DNA from: Vespa crabro
Taxonomy: Eukaryota > Arthropoda > Insecta > Hymenoptera > Vespidae
Direction: 5' to 3'
Length of the DNA stretch: 64,000 nt
Assembly (NCBI RefSeq): GCF_910589235.1
Contig: NC_060963.1
Location: 7,787,001 to 7,851,000 of the forward strand
Positions 23,621-37,411 of this stretch are shown here, piece by piece (the first letter of the stretch is position 1; the number at the start of each line of letters is the position of its first letter). The notes under the pieces are model-generated. The model had not been told where the DNA came from, made no database searches, and was given only the letters and a program-made list of their open reading frames with translations. Both the position numbers and the translations under genes were made by a program.

Positions 23621-25081
23621 TCTATAGAAGAAAGGGGTAGTAGTAGTGTATCAAAAAAAATTCCATGGGGGAATAACGATCGATTGTTCAAACGATTACA
23701 ACAAGAAGAAAATGTTTGGTAGTTTGCCAAACTTCGATGACGTAAATTGGCGAATCTCTCGAAGCTCAGAATATATGGAAAAAAAAATAAAAGAATAAAA
23801 AAGAAAAATAAAAAAAAAAAGAAAAAAGAAAAAAGAAAGGAAGAAAGAAAACAAGCATTCCACCTTGAGGAGCTTGAGAAATGCACTCGAGTTATCTGCA
23901 AAGCATTTCGAGGCTTTCATTCGCGTATATTTCGTCGTAAACAAGCACGTTCGTAAACAAACTCGAGGTAGATACCATCAAATCTTTTTGGGCAACGAAA
24001 TAAAATCGTTCTTTCTGTTTCGAGAGAACTAGAACCCCTTCCTCTTCCTTCGTACCCGTCTCTTTCCTCCCGCCCTCCCACCCTCGCTCTTTCTCCCTCC
24101 CATACCACGGCTACTCACTTAAAGTTTTACGTTCTTATTTTCACCCCGCCCCTTCTCGAATGTTACGACATACTTACATATATACATATTATGTATACGT
24201 TCGAAACTCAACTGGCGAGTATAAACGATCGAAAAGATTCCTCCAAGTGCGTTTGTCGGTGTCGAGTTAAAAGGGGAGGATGTGGGGTGTCGGGCATAGG
24301 GAAGGGGAGGACCCTTCGAAGTTTCATAAAGAGAAACGCAGATGGAGTATTTCCGAAAGAAAAGAAAGGCCACATATGCACCCTACGCGAATTCTTTTCT
24401 TTTGTATGTAACTACATCACACTCATTCGATATGAAGCTAGAAACGATACTTGGAACGGGGGACTGTGGGACGGGGAGGAAACGGTAGGAGGGGGAGTGT
24501 TGTTTGCCTATCGATATGAACCTTAAATTCCTTCTTGTCAAGCATAACTCATTTTCACGTTAGACCAGAGAAAATTATGAAATATAATTTAAAAATAAAT
24601 AACTTTCTGATATATCGAATCGAGTCGCATCTTTTACAAGCACAAATTTTTCAATACACACACACACACACACGAAAAGCACGAAAGCATGCGAAAACAA
24701 CAGATGTCTTACGATTTCACGTAAGTTAAGGATATCGCTGTTATTTTGTCAAGAATCAGGTTTAGTTTTTTTAGAGAAAAGAAAAGAAATATTTAAAAAA
24801 GTTCATCATTATCAACGATCGGTAAACAACGACGGCATTTATCGTTAGACTGATGCAACGCGGAAGCAAGTTTCGTCAGCTACTTGAAATAAACCATAAA
24901 AGACTATAGATAGACCTAATCATGTATGATATTCTATTTTTTCGACTAAATGTCGGATAAGAATCGCGATCGAGCCAACAACCCGTCATCTTTCAATGCA
25001 TTAGTTTATGTTTCTTTGTTCTTCTCCTTTACTATGTTGACTCACAACTGTTACATATATAGGAGATAACCCGAACGTGTG

Positions 25082-25088
<7 letters not shown>

Positions 25089-25120
<32 letters not shown>
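25089..25120. repeat. (TA)n microsatellite
   Basis: A TA run followed by GTATGTGTATATATATACATACATAC-type sequence. Confidence 0.85.
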
Positions 25121-25128
<8 letters not shown>

Positions 25129-25776
25129 ATATATATACATACATACGATACGGCATATGTGTTTGTTTCACAATAAAACTTTTATATTTTTCGTTTTCTA
25201 TAAAAAAAATCGACATATAATCTAGAAACATCAGAAACAATATCACTGATATTTATTCACCTACTATAACGTGGCCTATATTTAATGTAAAGAATGATTT
25301 TTCATCTCTTTCTCTCCCTCTCTCTTTTTTCTTTTCAATTTCTATTCGTCCGAGTTCATTCTCGATAAAATCCAATTGGAGTAGAAGAGAGTCGTAATCG
25401 TTATGTTAGCCTGTTCTTCATTTTTCTTCTATTCCCTTTTACATGGAGGGTCCTCAACGATTTCTTTAACGGACCTTCGTCTCTATTCAATCGAAAGTTC
25501 ACTGCTCTTATATCTAACTCAATCTTAATAAAATTGTAACATTAAAATTTACATAATATCATCGCTATTGACATTAATAATTTTCTGAGAAATTGACAAT
25601 AATTTAAATGAATACGTACAGGTGTAGAAATGTGTCACGATCATCTACGACTTACGTGATCGAAAATGTTTTGAACGAAGCTAATCTGATTGGAAGAAAA
25701 CCATAAGGTTGACGTAAGTCAGATTGATTTTAAAATTTACCTACGAATATTTATGTAATTCAATATACACCTGTAT

Positions 25777-25996
25777 CTATGTACGTATGTATGTATGTAC
25801 GTATATATGTATATATGTATGTATGTACGTATGTATGTATGTACGTATGTATGTATGTATGTATGTATGTATGTATGTATGTATGTATGTATGTATGTAT
25901 GTATGTATGTATGTATGTATGTATGTATGTATGTATGTATGTATGTATGTATGTATGTATGTATGTATGTATGTATGTATATACGTACGTACGTAT
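25777..25996. repeat. (GTAT)n tetranucleotide array, about 220 bp
   Basis: Perfect GTAT units from about 25845 to 25980, preceded and followed by units with GTAC variants. Translated frames across it give Tyr-Val-Cys-Met runs and are not genes. Confidence 0.95.
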
Positions 25997-26067
25997 AGTA
26001 GCTGATCGAATACGATCTTACGCAATGAAAATTTGTAATTTAACATTCATTATAATAACAAAGATTG

Positions 26068-26068
<1 letters not shown>

Positions 26069-26118
<50 letters not shown>

Positions 26119-26183
26119 GTATGTATATATATGTATATATATATATGTATGTATATATATGTGTATATATATATATATATACA
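26069..26183. repeat. (AT)n with interspersed GTAT
   Basis: A degenerate TA/GTAT continuation about 75 bp right of the large GTAT array, likely from the same expansion. Confidence 0.85.
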
Positions 26184-27881
26184 TATAGTTTTTAGCATGT
26201 GTATTTGCATTCACGTGGAACAAAGAAGGCTCTGCATAATTCAAAACAGTAGAAATCTCAGATTATAAACGAAGCGTTAAAAACATTTTGCTAGACTGGT
26301 CATGAATGCATCGAACATCAAGCTACGTCTCGTTAACGAATGATTAATGATTTACCAAATAATTTTATCCACGTGCCGAGAAAAGTTAATAGAAGGAAAC
26401 GAAGAACACGTATGCACAAAAAAGCGCGCGAATACACACACACACACACACACACACGTACAGAATAGATTTTTAATACAAAACTAGAACGGAAGAATAG
26501 ATAAATTCCAGAAGAATCGTTATTCTTCCGCTATATCTTCGAGTCGCTTATCGTGATCTCTCGAAATTTATTCTTTTTAGAAAAAGAGAGAGAGAGAGAG
26601 AGAGAAAGAGAGGGTTCCGATGATTTTCATACATTTCCAAAAGGGCTCTTTCTTTTACTCCCTTATGCGAAAGAGCAAAGACTAAGAGAGAATCGAAAAG
26701 AGATTGTTCTCATTTTCTCTGATAAACTTTTCTGGGATAATTTTCGTTTCAACCATGTTGAAAAATTCCACGGACCATTTGAGAAGGAATAAAGTTAAGG
26801 GGAAAGTGGTAAAGGAAGAAAATGGACAAGGCTTCCTTTTTATTCTCTCTCCCTTTTATTAAGATCCCCTATTAGAAAAGTCTGCTTTTTAAATAACTCT
26901 TTTTTAGACTTTAACTATTCTCGATAATAGAAAGAACTTTCTTTTCGTTCTCGAGTAAAAAAATCGATAAAGAGAACGAACAGAAAACATGAAGTCTAGA
27001 CGATCGATGACGGTTGGCTTATTTGTTGGACGGCCACCTGTGGTTTATCGTTAATTAATTCTTCCTTCGGCAAACGTACTATTCTCACATACAAACTCGC
27101 GTTCCATACAATCACGTATAACATGCATTTTTTCGTGGAACTTCCGTTCAACAGACGATGTATTCGTGAGTAGATAAAGAAAGATGACAAATCTTCGAAT
27201 GAATCACTGACTTATTACTGTACAATAAAATGAACAAAAAAAGTGATGCAATTTATAGAAAAGGAAAAAAAAGAAAGAAAAAAAAGGAAAAAAAAGGAAG
27301 AAAAAAAGACACATTTCCTTGGGTTACCATTTTTCTTTGTTTCTCTTGAAAGTATAATATGGGCGAACGGATTATGCGCTAGAACGCACGATATTCGGAA
27401 CGAGCTCGTGCTTATAAATAACTAAGCGTAGCGCGTAACGCATTAAGCGGTGGTGGAGCGTATAAGAGAAGATTCTACCAAAATCTTATATCAACAGTCG
27501 AAAAATAATTATCGTGTTTCTATTTATAAGGATATATCATATCTAACGGGACAAAATTAATGACAATAGTATGTTTTTATATAATTTAATTTATGCGTTT
27601 AATTGTTATTAATTTAAAACTATAGCTTTCGTACTAACTTAAAAAAAAGAAAAAAAAAGAACAAAGGAAAAAAAATATTTTGGGAGATTGTATTGTTCCA
27701 TGGACATACGTAACTTCTGTATATAATGAATAGGCGAAAAAAGTTCTTATTGATCGATCTCGTTGCAACGTAGTTCTTTCTATTCGTGCTCTTACATGTT
27801 TCCGCCCGTGACATATTTCCAGTTTCACTAGTGTACGATATCCACCGTGGTTTTCGAACGAAATCGATAAATTGAACATGA

Positions 27882-27911
27882 ATTCGCACATTTACATACA
27901 TATGTGCGAAT
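27882..27911. repeat. Perfect 10-bp inverted repeat
   Basis: ATTCGCACAT and ATGTGCGAAT flank a 10-nt spacer made of TTACATACAT. Confidence 0.75.
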
Positions 27912-29191
27912 GTAAAAAAAAGAGAAAAGAAAAAAAAAACAAGAGCTCGTTTACGCTTCGCAAAAAATAAACCGAGCGTATATTTATTAATAATCTTGCA
28001 ATACAAATCGAACGAAGTAAAAAAGTTGAATAACACGCATTTTAAAACACGCTCGATCTGCTTTATTTCATTATTATCCAGGAAAAGAGTTTTTGCCCCA
28101 CTAGAAATTTTTCGACAGAATCACACTCGGACGTCATTCGTTGTCATTTGAAGAAAGAAAGAAATACCGCTGGGATTTAAAAAAGAAAAAAAAAACAAAA
28201 AAAATAAAGTAATAATAAAAAGAACAACGAGATAAACGAGAATATGAAGTATTATCATCGATATGATTCATACGAAGCAAATCAAAAAGCAGATTAGTTG
28301 CAAGGTGGAAAATCTTTCCAACAAAATATACGACAGAGATAAAAGATAATTACGGCGATGGATCTTTTTAAAGTCGATCGTTTTAAAGTGAATAAAAAAA
28401 AAGAAAAAAAGGAAAAATTATCACACACACACACACATATAAGAGACACAAACATATATAAAAGAAATAAAAAAGGCAAGAAACCAATAAAGACGAGTAG
28501 TTAAAGAGATAAAGATTATCCAATAAAATCAAGAATATTCTTGGCTATAACGTTTCCACTCGGCATGAAAACGAAAATGTTTGTTCAAGGTGCCACGCGA
28601 GTCATAAAGATATTATTTTTCTATGACCAATGCGATAAGACCCATAATGTTCTTCGAAATTCAGTTTGACCGCGGATGTTGATTCGGACGATTTAACAAT
28701 GGCTAATTAAAATTTTCCCCGACTTCCTCCCTTCATTCTTTTTTTCCTTCCTTTCCTTTTTTTTCTTTATTTATATTTCTTTCTATTTTTTTTTCCTTTC
28801 GCATTAACAACTTTACCTAATAGGAGATGTAACACAAAGGCAACTAATGTTTCGCGATTGAGAAAAATAAAAAATAAAATTTAATAGTGTCGCAATGATA
28901 TATATATAAACAGAAAAATATATTTTTTTTTCCGAATGATGCAATGTCTTCGACGCTTTCAACGACGATAACCTTACGAAGGGGATTTGTCTCTTTCTCT
29001 GGTAGGATTCAAACGAAAGAGAAATTTCCAAAGACGTATAACGATATCGAACAAAATCCAAAGAAGAAGACGCGATTAAAGAGGAGGAATTTTCCCACGA
29101 ATCGATAACCCCTATCGACTTTTTCTCCTATGTTTCACGAGTTCTACCTCGAGACGCGACAACACGTCGAAGAACGCAGTCGTAAAAGGTC

Positions 29192-29280
29192 ATAAGATCA
29201 AACGCATTAAGATCGAACATAAGATCGAACGTAAGATCGAACGTAAGATCAAATGTAAGATCGAACGTAAGATCGAACTT
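29192..29280. repeat. 12-bp minisatellite (TAAGATCGAACG)n
   Basis: About seven tandem copies of TAAGATCGAACG with small variants (AAATG, AAACGCAT). It is followed by a T-rich tract. Confidence 0.85.
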
Positions 29281-31772
29281 TTCTTTTTTTTAATTTTTCT
29301 TTATTTTTCCTTTTTTTTCCTTACCTTTTTTCTTTTCTTTTTTTTTTTATGTCGTCTATTATCGACACGTATGTTAGAACGAACGTAAACCTATAATCTC
29401 CCAATCGGATAAACAAAGCTTCCTTTCATGTGTCGAGCAATTAAAATAATCGAACATTCAAGTCGACGTATCTTGATGAAAACGTCATCGAGTCTGCCTA
29501 ATTTGCTTCGAGCCGTAAAAAACAACACGCGCAAGGACAGATAAATGATTCGGCTAACTTCTTTTTTTTTTGTTTCTAAATAAAGCGATATCGTATAAGA
29601 TAAAATAAAAAAAAAAAATAAGAAAACGAAAAAGAAGAAAAAAAAGAACATATTAGAAGAAAACGATTATCGACGATATCTGTTTATTTCTTTCTTTTTT
29701 TTTTCCTTTTTGCTTTTTTCTTCACTCTTACATGCAACAGATCCGATTTACGCACGTCCGAAACAGAGTAGCAAGTAGGTAAGTACGAGTATAGATATAG
29801 TTAGACATAATGTGCATCTAGGTCGTTCGTGTCTTTTCTCTCGCATATGTTTAAGAGTCAAACGGTAAGAGCAATGCGTGCATCAAAATTAGCTTCGAAT
29901 GCTGTCTTACGTTCTATTACCGGGTAAGCTTGATTCGTCGTTCTCTCTCTCTCTCTCTTTTCTCTCTCTTTCTCTCCCTCTTTCTCCCTGTTTTTACAGA
30001 GGGAGTAGGTTTACACAGAAAAGAAGAGAAGAGAAAAGAAAATGAAAACAAAACAAAAAAGAGAAGAAAGAAAAAAAAATGATCGAAGAAGAAACCGGGT
30101 AAAGAGTTGGATGTTTGGAGCAAGAAAGAAAAAAAAAAGAAAAAAGCAGAAGAAAAAAAAAGAAACAGAAAAAAGAAAAGAAAAAAGCAACAAGAAAAAA
30201 GGAGAAAAATAAATAATAAAGAAAGAAAGAAAGAAAAAAAGAAATTTCGATTGGGTACAAGTTCCTTGATCTTCTCGATAAGATTATTAATAAAGAAATA
30301 AAGAAATAGAAGTAGGAGCCGCTCTCTTTATCGGCCTTGATTTCGCGTGCGGATCTCGTTGCGATCGCATGTGATATAAAGATTACGTAAGGTGGGAGTT
30401 TGACTCTCCTTAGCACGACCTCTGTGGACGTATTCGCATCGTTACGCTAGTAGGGATGAAAAGAGAGAATTCGAGGGGAAGAGAGAAAGAAAGAGAGAGA
30501 GAAAGAGAAAGAAGGAGAGAAAAATAGATAAATAGAGATACAGATAGAGATAGATAGATATATATTAGAGAGAGAGAGAGAGGGAGAAAGAATGAGAGAG
30601 AGAGAGAGAGAGAGGAGAAAGAGTAGGATGGAAAAGGAGATGGAAATGGAGATGAGGATGAAGAGAGGAAGGGAGGGGAAGGGAGGGAGAGGGTTTCATG
30701 CGGGCACTGGCACCGAGCAGTCTGTTCCGTTCACCTCCGGTATTCCCTCGAGCAATGCCAGGGAAGCCAGGACCGTCCATGCCAGTTTTAGAACCCTTCG
30801 CTTTTCCTCTCTTTATAATCTTAGATCATCTATGAATCATGCGAATTAATCGGCCGATGATATCCTTTTGCGAAATCTCGTTCATCGTTCTAATACCAGG
30901 AAAATAAATGATTCTTGTGAGAAAATAGTTCTGACGAACGTTTCTTTTTCATTCGTTTAAATCATTGCGAATTTTTACAAAAGCAACAACAATAATACAA
31001 CAACAACAACTATAAATAATATCTGGATCCTGTTAACTAGATTTTATTATCTTATTCCTACAGCTGTCCGATGTTCTCGAAATAAATTCGTAATAGTAAG
31101 GTGTCGTCCCGACAGGGTGCAGAAAGATCAATCGTGTTCTATTCGTACAAGGGGCAAGAGTATAGGTCGGAAAGAGACAAGATACACCTCGATTCTAAAT
31201 TTGGTCTCCTCTACTCCTTCGACGTTGGAACGAACGAAGAAACGGAGAAACCAGGTACTTAGGTATCGCAATGAAACGGAAAAATTCGAAGAAAAATTCG
31301 TAAATGTAAAGTAGTTGAGATATTTTAAAACAATACAATACAATATATTTAAAAAAAAAAAATATATATATATATACACACATATTGTTTTTATATATAA
31401 ATTTACACATAAATAATATATATAAATTACATAAGTTTTATATATATATAATATATATATATATAAAATAAATATAATATATATAAAATATATATATTTT
31501 ATCGTGCTTATATGTAATAAAATATATATATATTTGTGCTTTTTAGTATGCTTTAAAAAGAACGGAAAGACTCTTCTTCCCTCTTCCACCCCCCCCTCTC
31601 TCTGTTCTTTATAGAAAGAACAAAGAGATTTAACCCGTGGGAACCCGAGGATGAGTGCTTCTTCTTTCGAGTGGAAAAAAACATGGTCTACTTTACGGAC
31701 GAATTTCGATCGTCATGGCTCATAAAGTCAAAGCCCCGAAGGGACACCAGAAGCTACACTACCGGAAGTAGT

Positions 31773-31798
31773 TTTACGACTTTCGCTGGAGTCGTAAA
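31773..31798. repeat. Perfect 9-bp hairpin with 8-nt loop
   Basis: TTTACGACT and AGTCGTAAA flank TTCGCTGG. It sits in a locally GC-richer segment (31640-31800). Confidence 0.8.
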
Positions 31799-31973
31799 TT
31801 CAAAAACAGACTTCATTATGAATCGATGAAAATCGCGTTAGAACGGTACATACACATACACATATACATATACACACATACTTATGTACATACATGCCAT
31901 TCTATACACATCACGCGTAACTTCTTATGCAATCCGTTCGTCAAAACATTTTCGTTCCTTTTTTTTCTTTTTT

Positions 31974-32004
<31 letters not shown>

Positions 32005-32161
32005 ACTCTTTGGCTATCTCTTTCATTATCGATGGTAGAAACGATACTTTGCCAAGAAGGAACGAATCGAAAAACGCATGGAATTCGTTTTAATTCGATC
32101 AACGTCGATTGGCCGCGTCGTTGCTTGGCTCTAAACGTGAATGAAACTATAGAGTGTAACG

Positions 32162-32216
<55 letters not shown>

Positions 32217-32982
32217 GAAATAAAAGGAAGCAACTTAACGATGCAAGCTTTCGAATAGATAGAATCACTAGGGGGAGTGTCTTCCAGGAAATACTCCGAT
32301 CCGTTTAAATACCTCTACTCAAATAAATGGAGACGAAGTCGTGATTCGTTTTGTGAAGCGTTTCTTGTTCTTAGATTACCTATCTTTTTCCCTTTTTTTT
32401 CGCGACACACATGCATACACAAACGCATAGACGGCACATACAGAAGCACAAACACGTGCACATTATGTAAACTATAGAATCTTTCGATCTATAAATAATC
32501 CTCGTGCACGAAGGTGTTTAAGAACAAAGAACACGTAAGTAAATGCGCGGGTTGGGGGGAGGAGAGGGAAACGATTGTTAAGCTTGCAAAGGGGGAAGAG
32601 AAACGCATTTTGTCCTTTTTGTCGTTTTCGTCGGTCGTTGTTTACGACACATAGTTAGATTTGCAAAATACTCTTTCTTACCAATGATTTATCAAAGACT
32701 CCTAATGACGAACGATGGGCTTTGGCAAGAACATTTAGATTATTATTCAAAGTCGATGGCGGGCGACTGCGTGAGCGAGACCACGTAAGCCAATCATTTG
32801 CGAGCAAAAAAATGGATAGTTCTTATCCGGTGATAGAAATTATCATGACTCAACGTTAGTGCTTGACTCAATTGTCTCATTGCATGCTTCATTTCTCGAC
32901 CTTAAGAAAGAAAAAAAAAGAAAAAAAAAAAAGAAAAAAGAACAAAAAAATTGCAAATTGACAAACAACGAAATACAATTAT

Positions 32983-33105
32983 ACTGTTCGAAAATGAGGG
33001 TCACTTTAAATTTTGATATTTACGATATTGTGATCGACGAAAAGAAAAAAAAAATGTGATAAAAGCAACGATTTGTTGTTACGTACTCAATAATGCTCGA
33101 CAAGA
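32983..33105 (+). repeat. Duplicated block, copy A
   Basis: It shares TCACTTTAAATTTT, TACGATATTG, ATCGACGA, ATGTGATAAAAG and AATGCTCGACAAGA, in the same order, with 33573-33681. Copy A has about 20 extra bases before the last block. Confidence 0.75.
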
Positions 33106-33572
33106 AAATAAATTAATGCAACGAGTAGCTGTTAATAACGAGAAAAAGGAAGAAAAGGAGGAAGGAGATATAGATAAAATGTAGAGATAGAGATGTAAAA
33201 TCATAGGATCGAGAATCGTGGATAGCTTGATTTCAAGGACAATGTCCCGCATTATTCTCGATGGTTCTTTGCCAAGGACAGGAACATGACTCTACTTATA
33301 AGCGAACAACGTTTAACGTATTTACGATATTGTCCGATCTTATCTGCACTCGATTTCAACGCCACGTAATCAAATAATCATGATATTACCTTCCCGATGA
33401 TCTTTCAAATTGCTTCTGAAAAAAAAATGTGATAACGAGTTGCACAAAAACGTTATGTCATGTTTGAAGAAAAACTTTTTCCGAATTTCTACCTACATGT
33501 AAAAAATATTAGAAATTTATTAGATTGTGTATATATTATATATATTATATTTATTATGTATTATTATATAAT

Positions 33573-33681
33573 TACTATTCGAAGGATCACTTTAAATTTT
33601 CATACTTACGATATTGTTATCGACGAGAAAAAAGAAAAGAGAAAAATAACATGATAAAAGTGTGCAATGCTCAACAAGAGC
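33573..33681 (+). repeat. Duplicated block, copy B
   Basis: Same-orientation homologue of 32983-33105 with about 470 bp between them. Differences include GGATCACTTT for GGGTCACTTT and CATACTTACG for GATATTTACG. Confidence 0.75.
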
Positions 33682-33748
33682 ATTTATTATATATTATTAT
33701 ATATTATTATATATTTATTTATTTTCTTTTTTTTTAAATTAAAATACG

Positions 33749-33779
<31 letters not shown>

Positions 33780-35246
33780 TCTTTTTCGTTTTTTAAATTG
33801 CTCAAAAGTCGGATATTTTAAAAAACGTTTCGGTTAGATGAAAAGAGAAGATAGAAACATGTGCAACCGCGTAGAAAAGAGAAAGGAGTTTTACGAGAAA
33901 GCGAACATGTGTTGGATGTTTTTTATTTCGTAAAAAGAAAAGACAAAAAAAAATAAAAAATAAAAAAAAACGTCGAATATAGATAGCATCGTAGTAAAGA
34001 GAAAAAAACGTGGGAGTCCGACGAGCCAGGGAGTCTTGTGAATCATATAAACAAAGAGGGAAGAAGATTTGTGGCAGTGCCATGCTCGAAGATACCATTA
34101 GATTCCGTTCGTAGACTTCGAAATTAGAAGCGAAAAGAACGAGGCCAACGTACGTGCCTTCGAAGAAAGCTCGTTTTCTTTCCCTCTCTTTTAACACCAT
34201 ATCCTATTCTTATTTATTTTCTTTGCTTTTTCTTTCTTTCGTTGAATAAATAAATGAATGAAAAAAAAAAAAGAAAAAAAGAGAAAAAGGAAGAAAGAAA
34301 AATAAAAAAAAAAGAAAAAAAAAATAATATGTTGTTTCTCAACAACATTTTATCTTTGCATTCTTCAAAGAAGATAAATTCACAATTCACTGTGTTAGTA
34401 TAATCGATTAAAACAATCGTTAAAATATTCAACGTTTACGAAAAAAAAGAAAAAAATGAAAAACAAAAAAAAATAGAAATTCATTAACGCGGTATATTTA
34501 TCTGTATAAATTTTATTTAATTTACGAGTAGTCGAAGCATATATGAAAGGCAATAATTGCAATCGTGAATCCATAATATTCTAAAGGAACGACGTTGCCG
34601 ACTAAGTAATGTGGAATACGAGGCACGTTGGATTAACATAAGTATGTATATGCAAATCGTCTTCGAGCGCTATGTGTAATACGTTTCCGTGTGCGTGAGT
34701 TTGTTCACGACAAAGACGAAGAAAGTCATATGAGAGTGGTACGTGAACGTGCTTGTTTGTGCAAAATCGCGCAATGCTAGGACCAGTAAAGGAAATTACT
34801 TGCATACGTATTTAGTTATGTACGTATACAACTGTTATTTCTTGCATTTTCACACAAACAAATCGTTATTGAATTCACGATAAACAAATCGCTCGATGAT
34901 AATGATAAAATGCGAAATACGTTCCCTGTTTAAACTTATATACGAGGAATCCACCTACGATCATCAGCCTCCGCCTATGGATTTCATTTGATGCGAGAAT
35001 ATCATTATAAAGTGAATCATGTGTGTGCGAGAATCGAGTTACGAGGTGTATCGAAAAATGCGAACGTCGATAAGATCGATATGTGAATAATAATATGGCT
35101 GTGGCGTATGAAAATATTCTCGGAGAATTAATCAAAAACAATTCGAAACTATGAAATTTCCTCAGGCATCATTGTCACGTTATTTTCAAAAATTAGTAAC
35201 CCTTCAAGCAAAATATTCTCTTATGTAAGTATTACAAACACTATTG

Positions 35247-35248
<2 letters not shown>

Positions 35249-35315
<67 letters not shown>
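35249..35315. repeat. (CT)n microsatellite
   Basis: An uninterrupted CT run of about 33 units, 400 bp from the tRNA-Lys(TTT) gene. Confidence 0.95.
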
Positions 35316-35316
<1 letters not shown>

Positions 35317-35585
35317 GCCCTGTTTTTTCAAATATAAATGATGTAACTTTACGATATGTAATTTAGGATAAATTCAATGGCGACTTATGCAATAGCCTTA
35401 GCCATATTTACAACATGGTTGACCGACTGGAAAGTTATTTGTGCCCATATTCCCTTTTATCGTGGTAAATTCGAAAAAAAGAATTAAAGAAAATCTTCCA
35501 TCGAATAAAGAATATGAAATAACAGTCACGGATATATAAGTCTGTAAAATGAATAATAAAATTATAAAAAAGAAAAAAAGAAAAA

Positions 35586-35627
35586 TAAAATAAAATAAAA
35601 TAAAATAAAATAAAATAAAATAAAATA
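35586..35627. repeat. (TAAAA)n microsatellite
   Basis: About eight pentanucleotide units just downstream of the tRNA-Lys(TTT) gene in its transcription direction. Confidence 0.9.
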
Positions 35628-35721
35628 AGAAAAAATACTTCGTTAATAATAATATTACGAAAACGTAAACATAATTTAATTGTGAAGTTAGGAAAAGAAA
35701 AAAAAAAAGAAAAAAAAAATT

Positions 35722-35794
35722 CGCCCGAACAGGGACTCGAACCCTGGACCCTCAGATTAAAAGTCTGATGCTCTACCGACTGAGCTATCCGGGC
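35722..35794 (-). tRNA. tRNA-Lys (anticodon TTT)
   Basis: A 73-nt minus-strand cloverleaf. The acceptor GCCCGGA pairs with TTCGGGC, the anticodon stem TCAGA/TCTGA has loop CTTTTAA (anticodon at 35759-35761), and the T stem is CAGGG/CCCTG with TTCGAGT. The discriminator is G. The sequence is almost identical to canonical animal tRNA-Lys(UUU). A long T-run on the minus strand follows the 3' end (A-run at 35700-35719 on +). No intron. Confidence 0.97.
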
Positions 35795-36795
35795 GCTATG
35801 AAGAATACGTCCGAATTGTACTTCATAAATCAGACTTCTATTCTTTTACGGCTGTCGTATTTATTAAAATACTTTGTAAATACAATAACAATTATTTCGT
35901 CTAATTAATATTAATCGCGAATTAAATATTTCGATTGATTTAACAAGAATCATTCTAACCAATTTGCAAGTTGTAATTTTACTTACGATTTGTTCCATTT
36001 AATTTGACTTTATTATCAACGACGATATTACTGAATGCTTTACAAATTACGATTTGCAAATGTGACGACACACGTTATCAAAACGGAACTTTGACAGTAA
36101 CTTTGAAAAGAGGATAATCTCGAAAGATTAATAGTCGAAAACTTAACTATCATTATTCAAACTGGTTTCGATTTGCCGTGATTTAACAAAAATCATAATA
36201 AATAAGACGCAATATCGAGTATTCATCCTTGACACGAAATATCACATATTTATATAAAATGAAATACATAATTAAGTTGCTAACACAGAGAGGTCAGAGA
36301 ACGGATTATCGGAGGCTAATTAAATATGTACCATTTCAGCGAACAATCGTTCTTGTCTATGTTTTTCCTTTTTTTTTCTTTCTTCTTTCTTTCTTACTTT
36401 TTTACTTTATTATTATTTTTCTTTTTTTATCACTTTTTTTTTTAAACACATGCAGCAATGAACCTGAATAAACGAAAATTACAAAATGCCAAAGTCAATG
36501 TCGATATAATAATATTAAATTATTTTGCATTCGATAATGTAACTGAATGAAAATAGTCAATTATTAATCGACGTATAAATTAATATGGGAATAAAAAGTT
36601 TTAATATGTAACATACATTTCATTTCATTTCGGATTAACGCTTACTAGGGGAAAATTATTAGGTGATAGGATAGGATTCGACTGACTTATTAGGGGATAG
36701 GATGATAAATATGCCGTTGATGAGACATTAGTTTGATCAGAGTCGACGGACGACGTCCATCAATTTGAAGATAGGATGAAGATGAGGATAAATAC

Positions 36796-36836
<41 letters not shown>

Positions 36837-37358
36837 GAGACGAGGAGGGGAAGAGAGAGAAAGAGGTCGATATTCTACATACGAAGCAAAAAGATTCTTG
36901 ACACGTTGCCAGTGACTTCTCAATGTGTCAAGTTCTCGATATTAGAAACGAAAGACGACAAAGGGTGTCTTTGTCAAGCTGCTTCTACCAGTCGATTGAC
37001 AGAGCCCACGCGTCGCTACTTATTTTCTACTTTCTACACGAATGGACCGAACGTGATATTTTTATTCGCCCACTCCGACGTTTGCCGTTTATCGCAGAGT
37101 TAGATTTATTTCCCACGTTGTTGAGGAAGCACTAACAAGCTTCAATAAACCTGCGATCGGTTGTTAGAATGCCATTAATAACGCACGACAATGTTATCTT
37201 TCTAATCCGCTAATACACGATCGAGGTTAGAATTATGAAATCAAATGATCGGCAAACTTGTTGCATCACAAGGAGTAGGGTCACGTTATAAAATGCAACC
37301 GAAGGAACGGCTTAACTCGGCTCTCTCTCTCTCTATCTCTATCTATCTCTCCCTCTCC

Positions 37359-37411
<53 letters not shown>

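Larger units (their letters stand above)
22188..35721. other. Gene-poor AT-rich stretch
   Basis: This holds microsatellites, the large GTAT array (25777-25996), a 12-bp minisatellite (29192-29280), a hairpin (31773-31798) and a duplicated block (32983-33105 with 33573-33681). Minus-strand frames at 26996-27190 and 34602-34805 have mixed composition, but they lack start, splice or family support. No gene is called. Confidence 0.65.

Noticed and set aside
25724..26195. Overlapping open frames of Tyr-Val-Cys-Met and Ile-His-Thr repeats
   Set aside because: Pure translation of the GTAT microsatellite in several frames on both strands.
26996..27190. 64-codon minus-strand frame ending ...VAVQQISQPSSIV
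   Set aside because: Mixed composition but no start context, splice signal or recognised family; probably chance.
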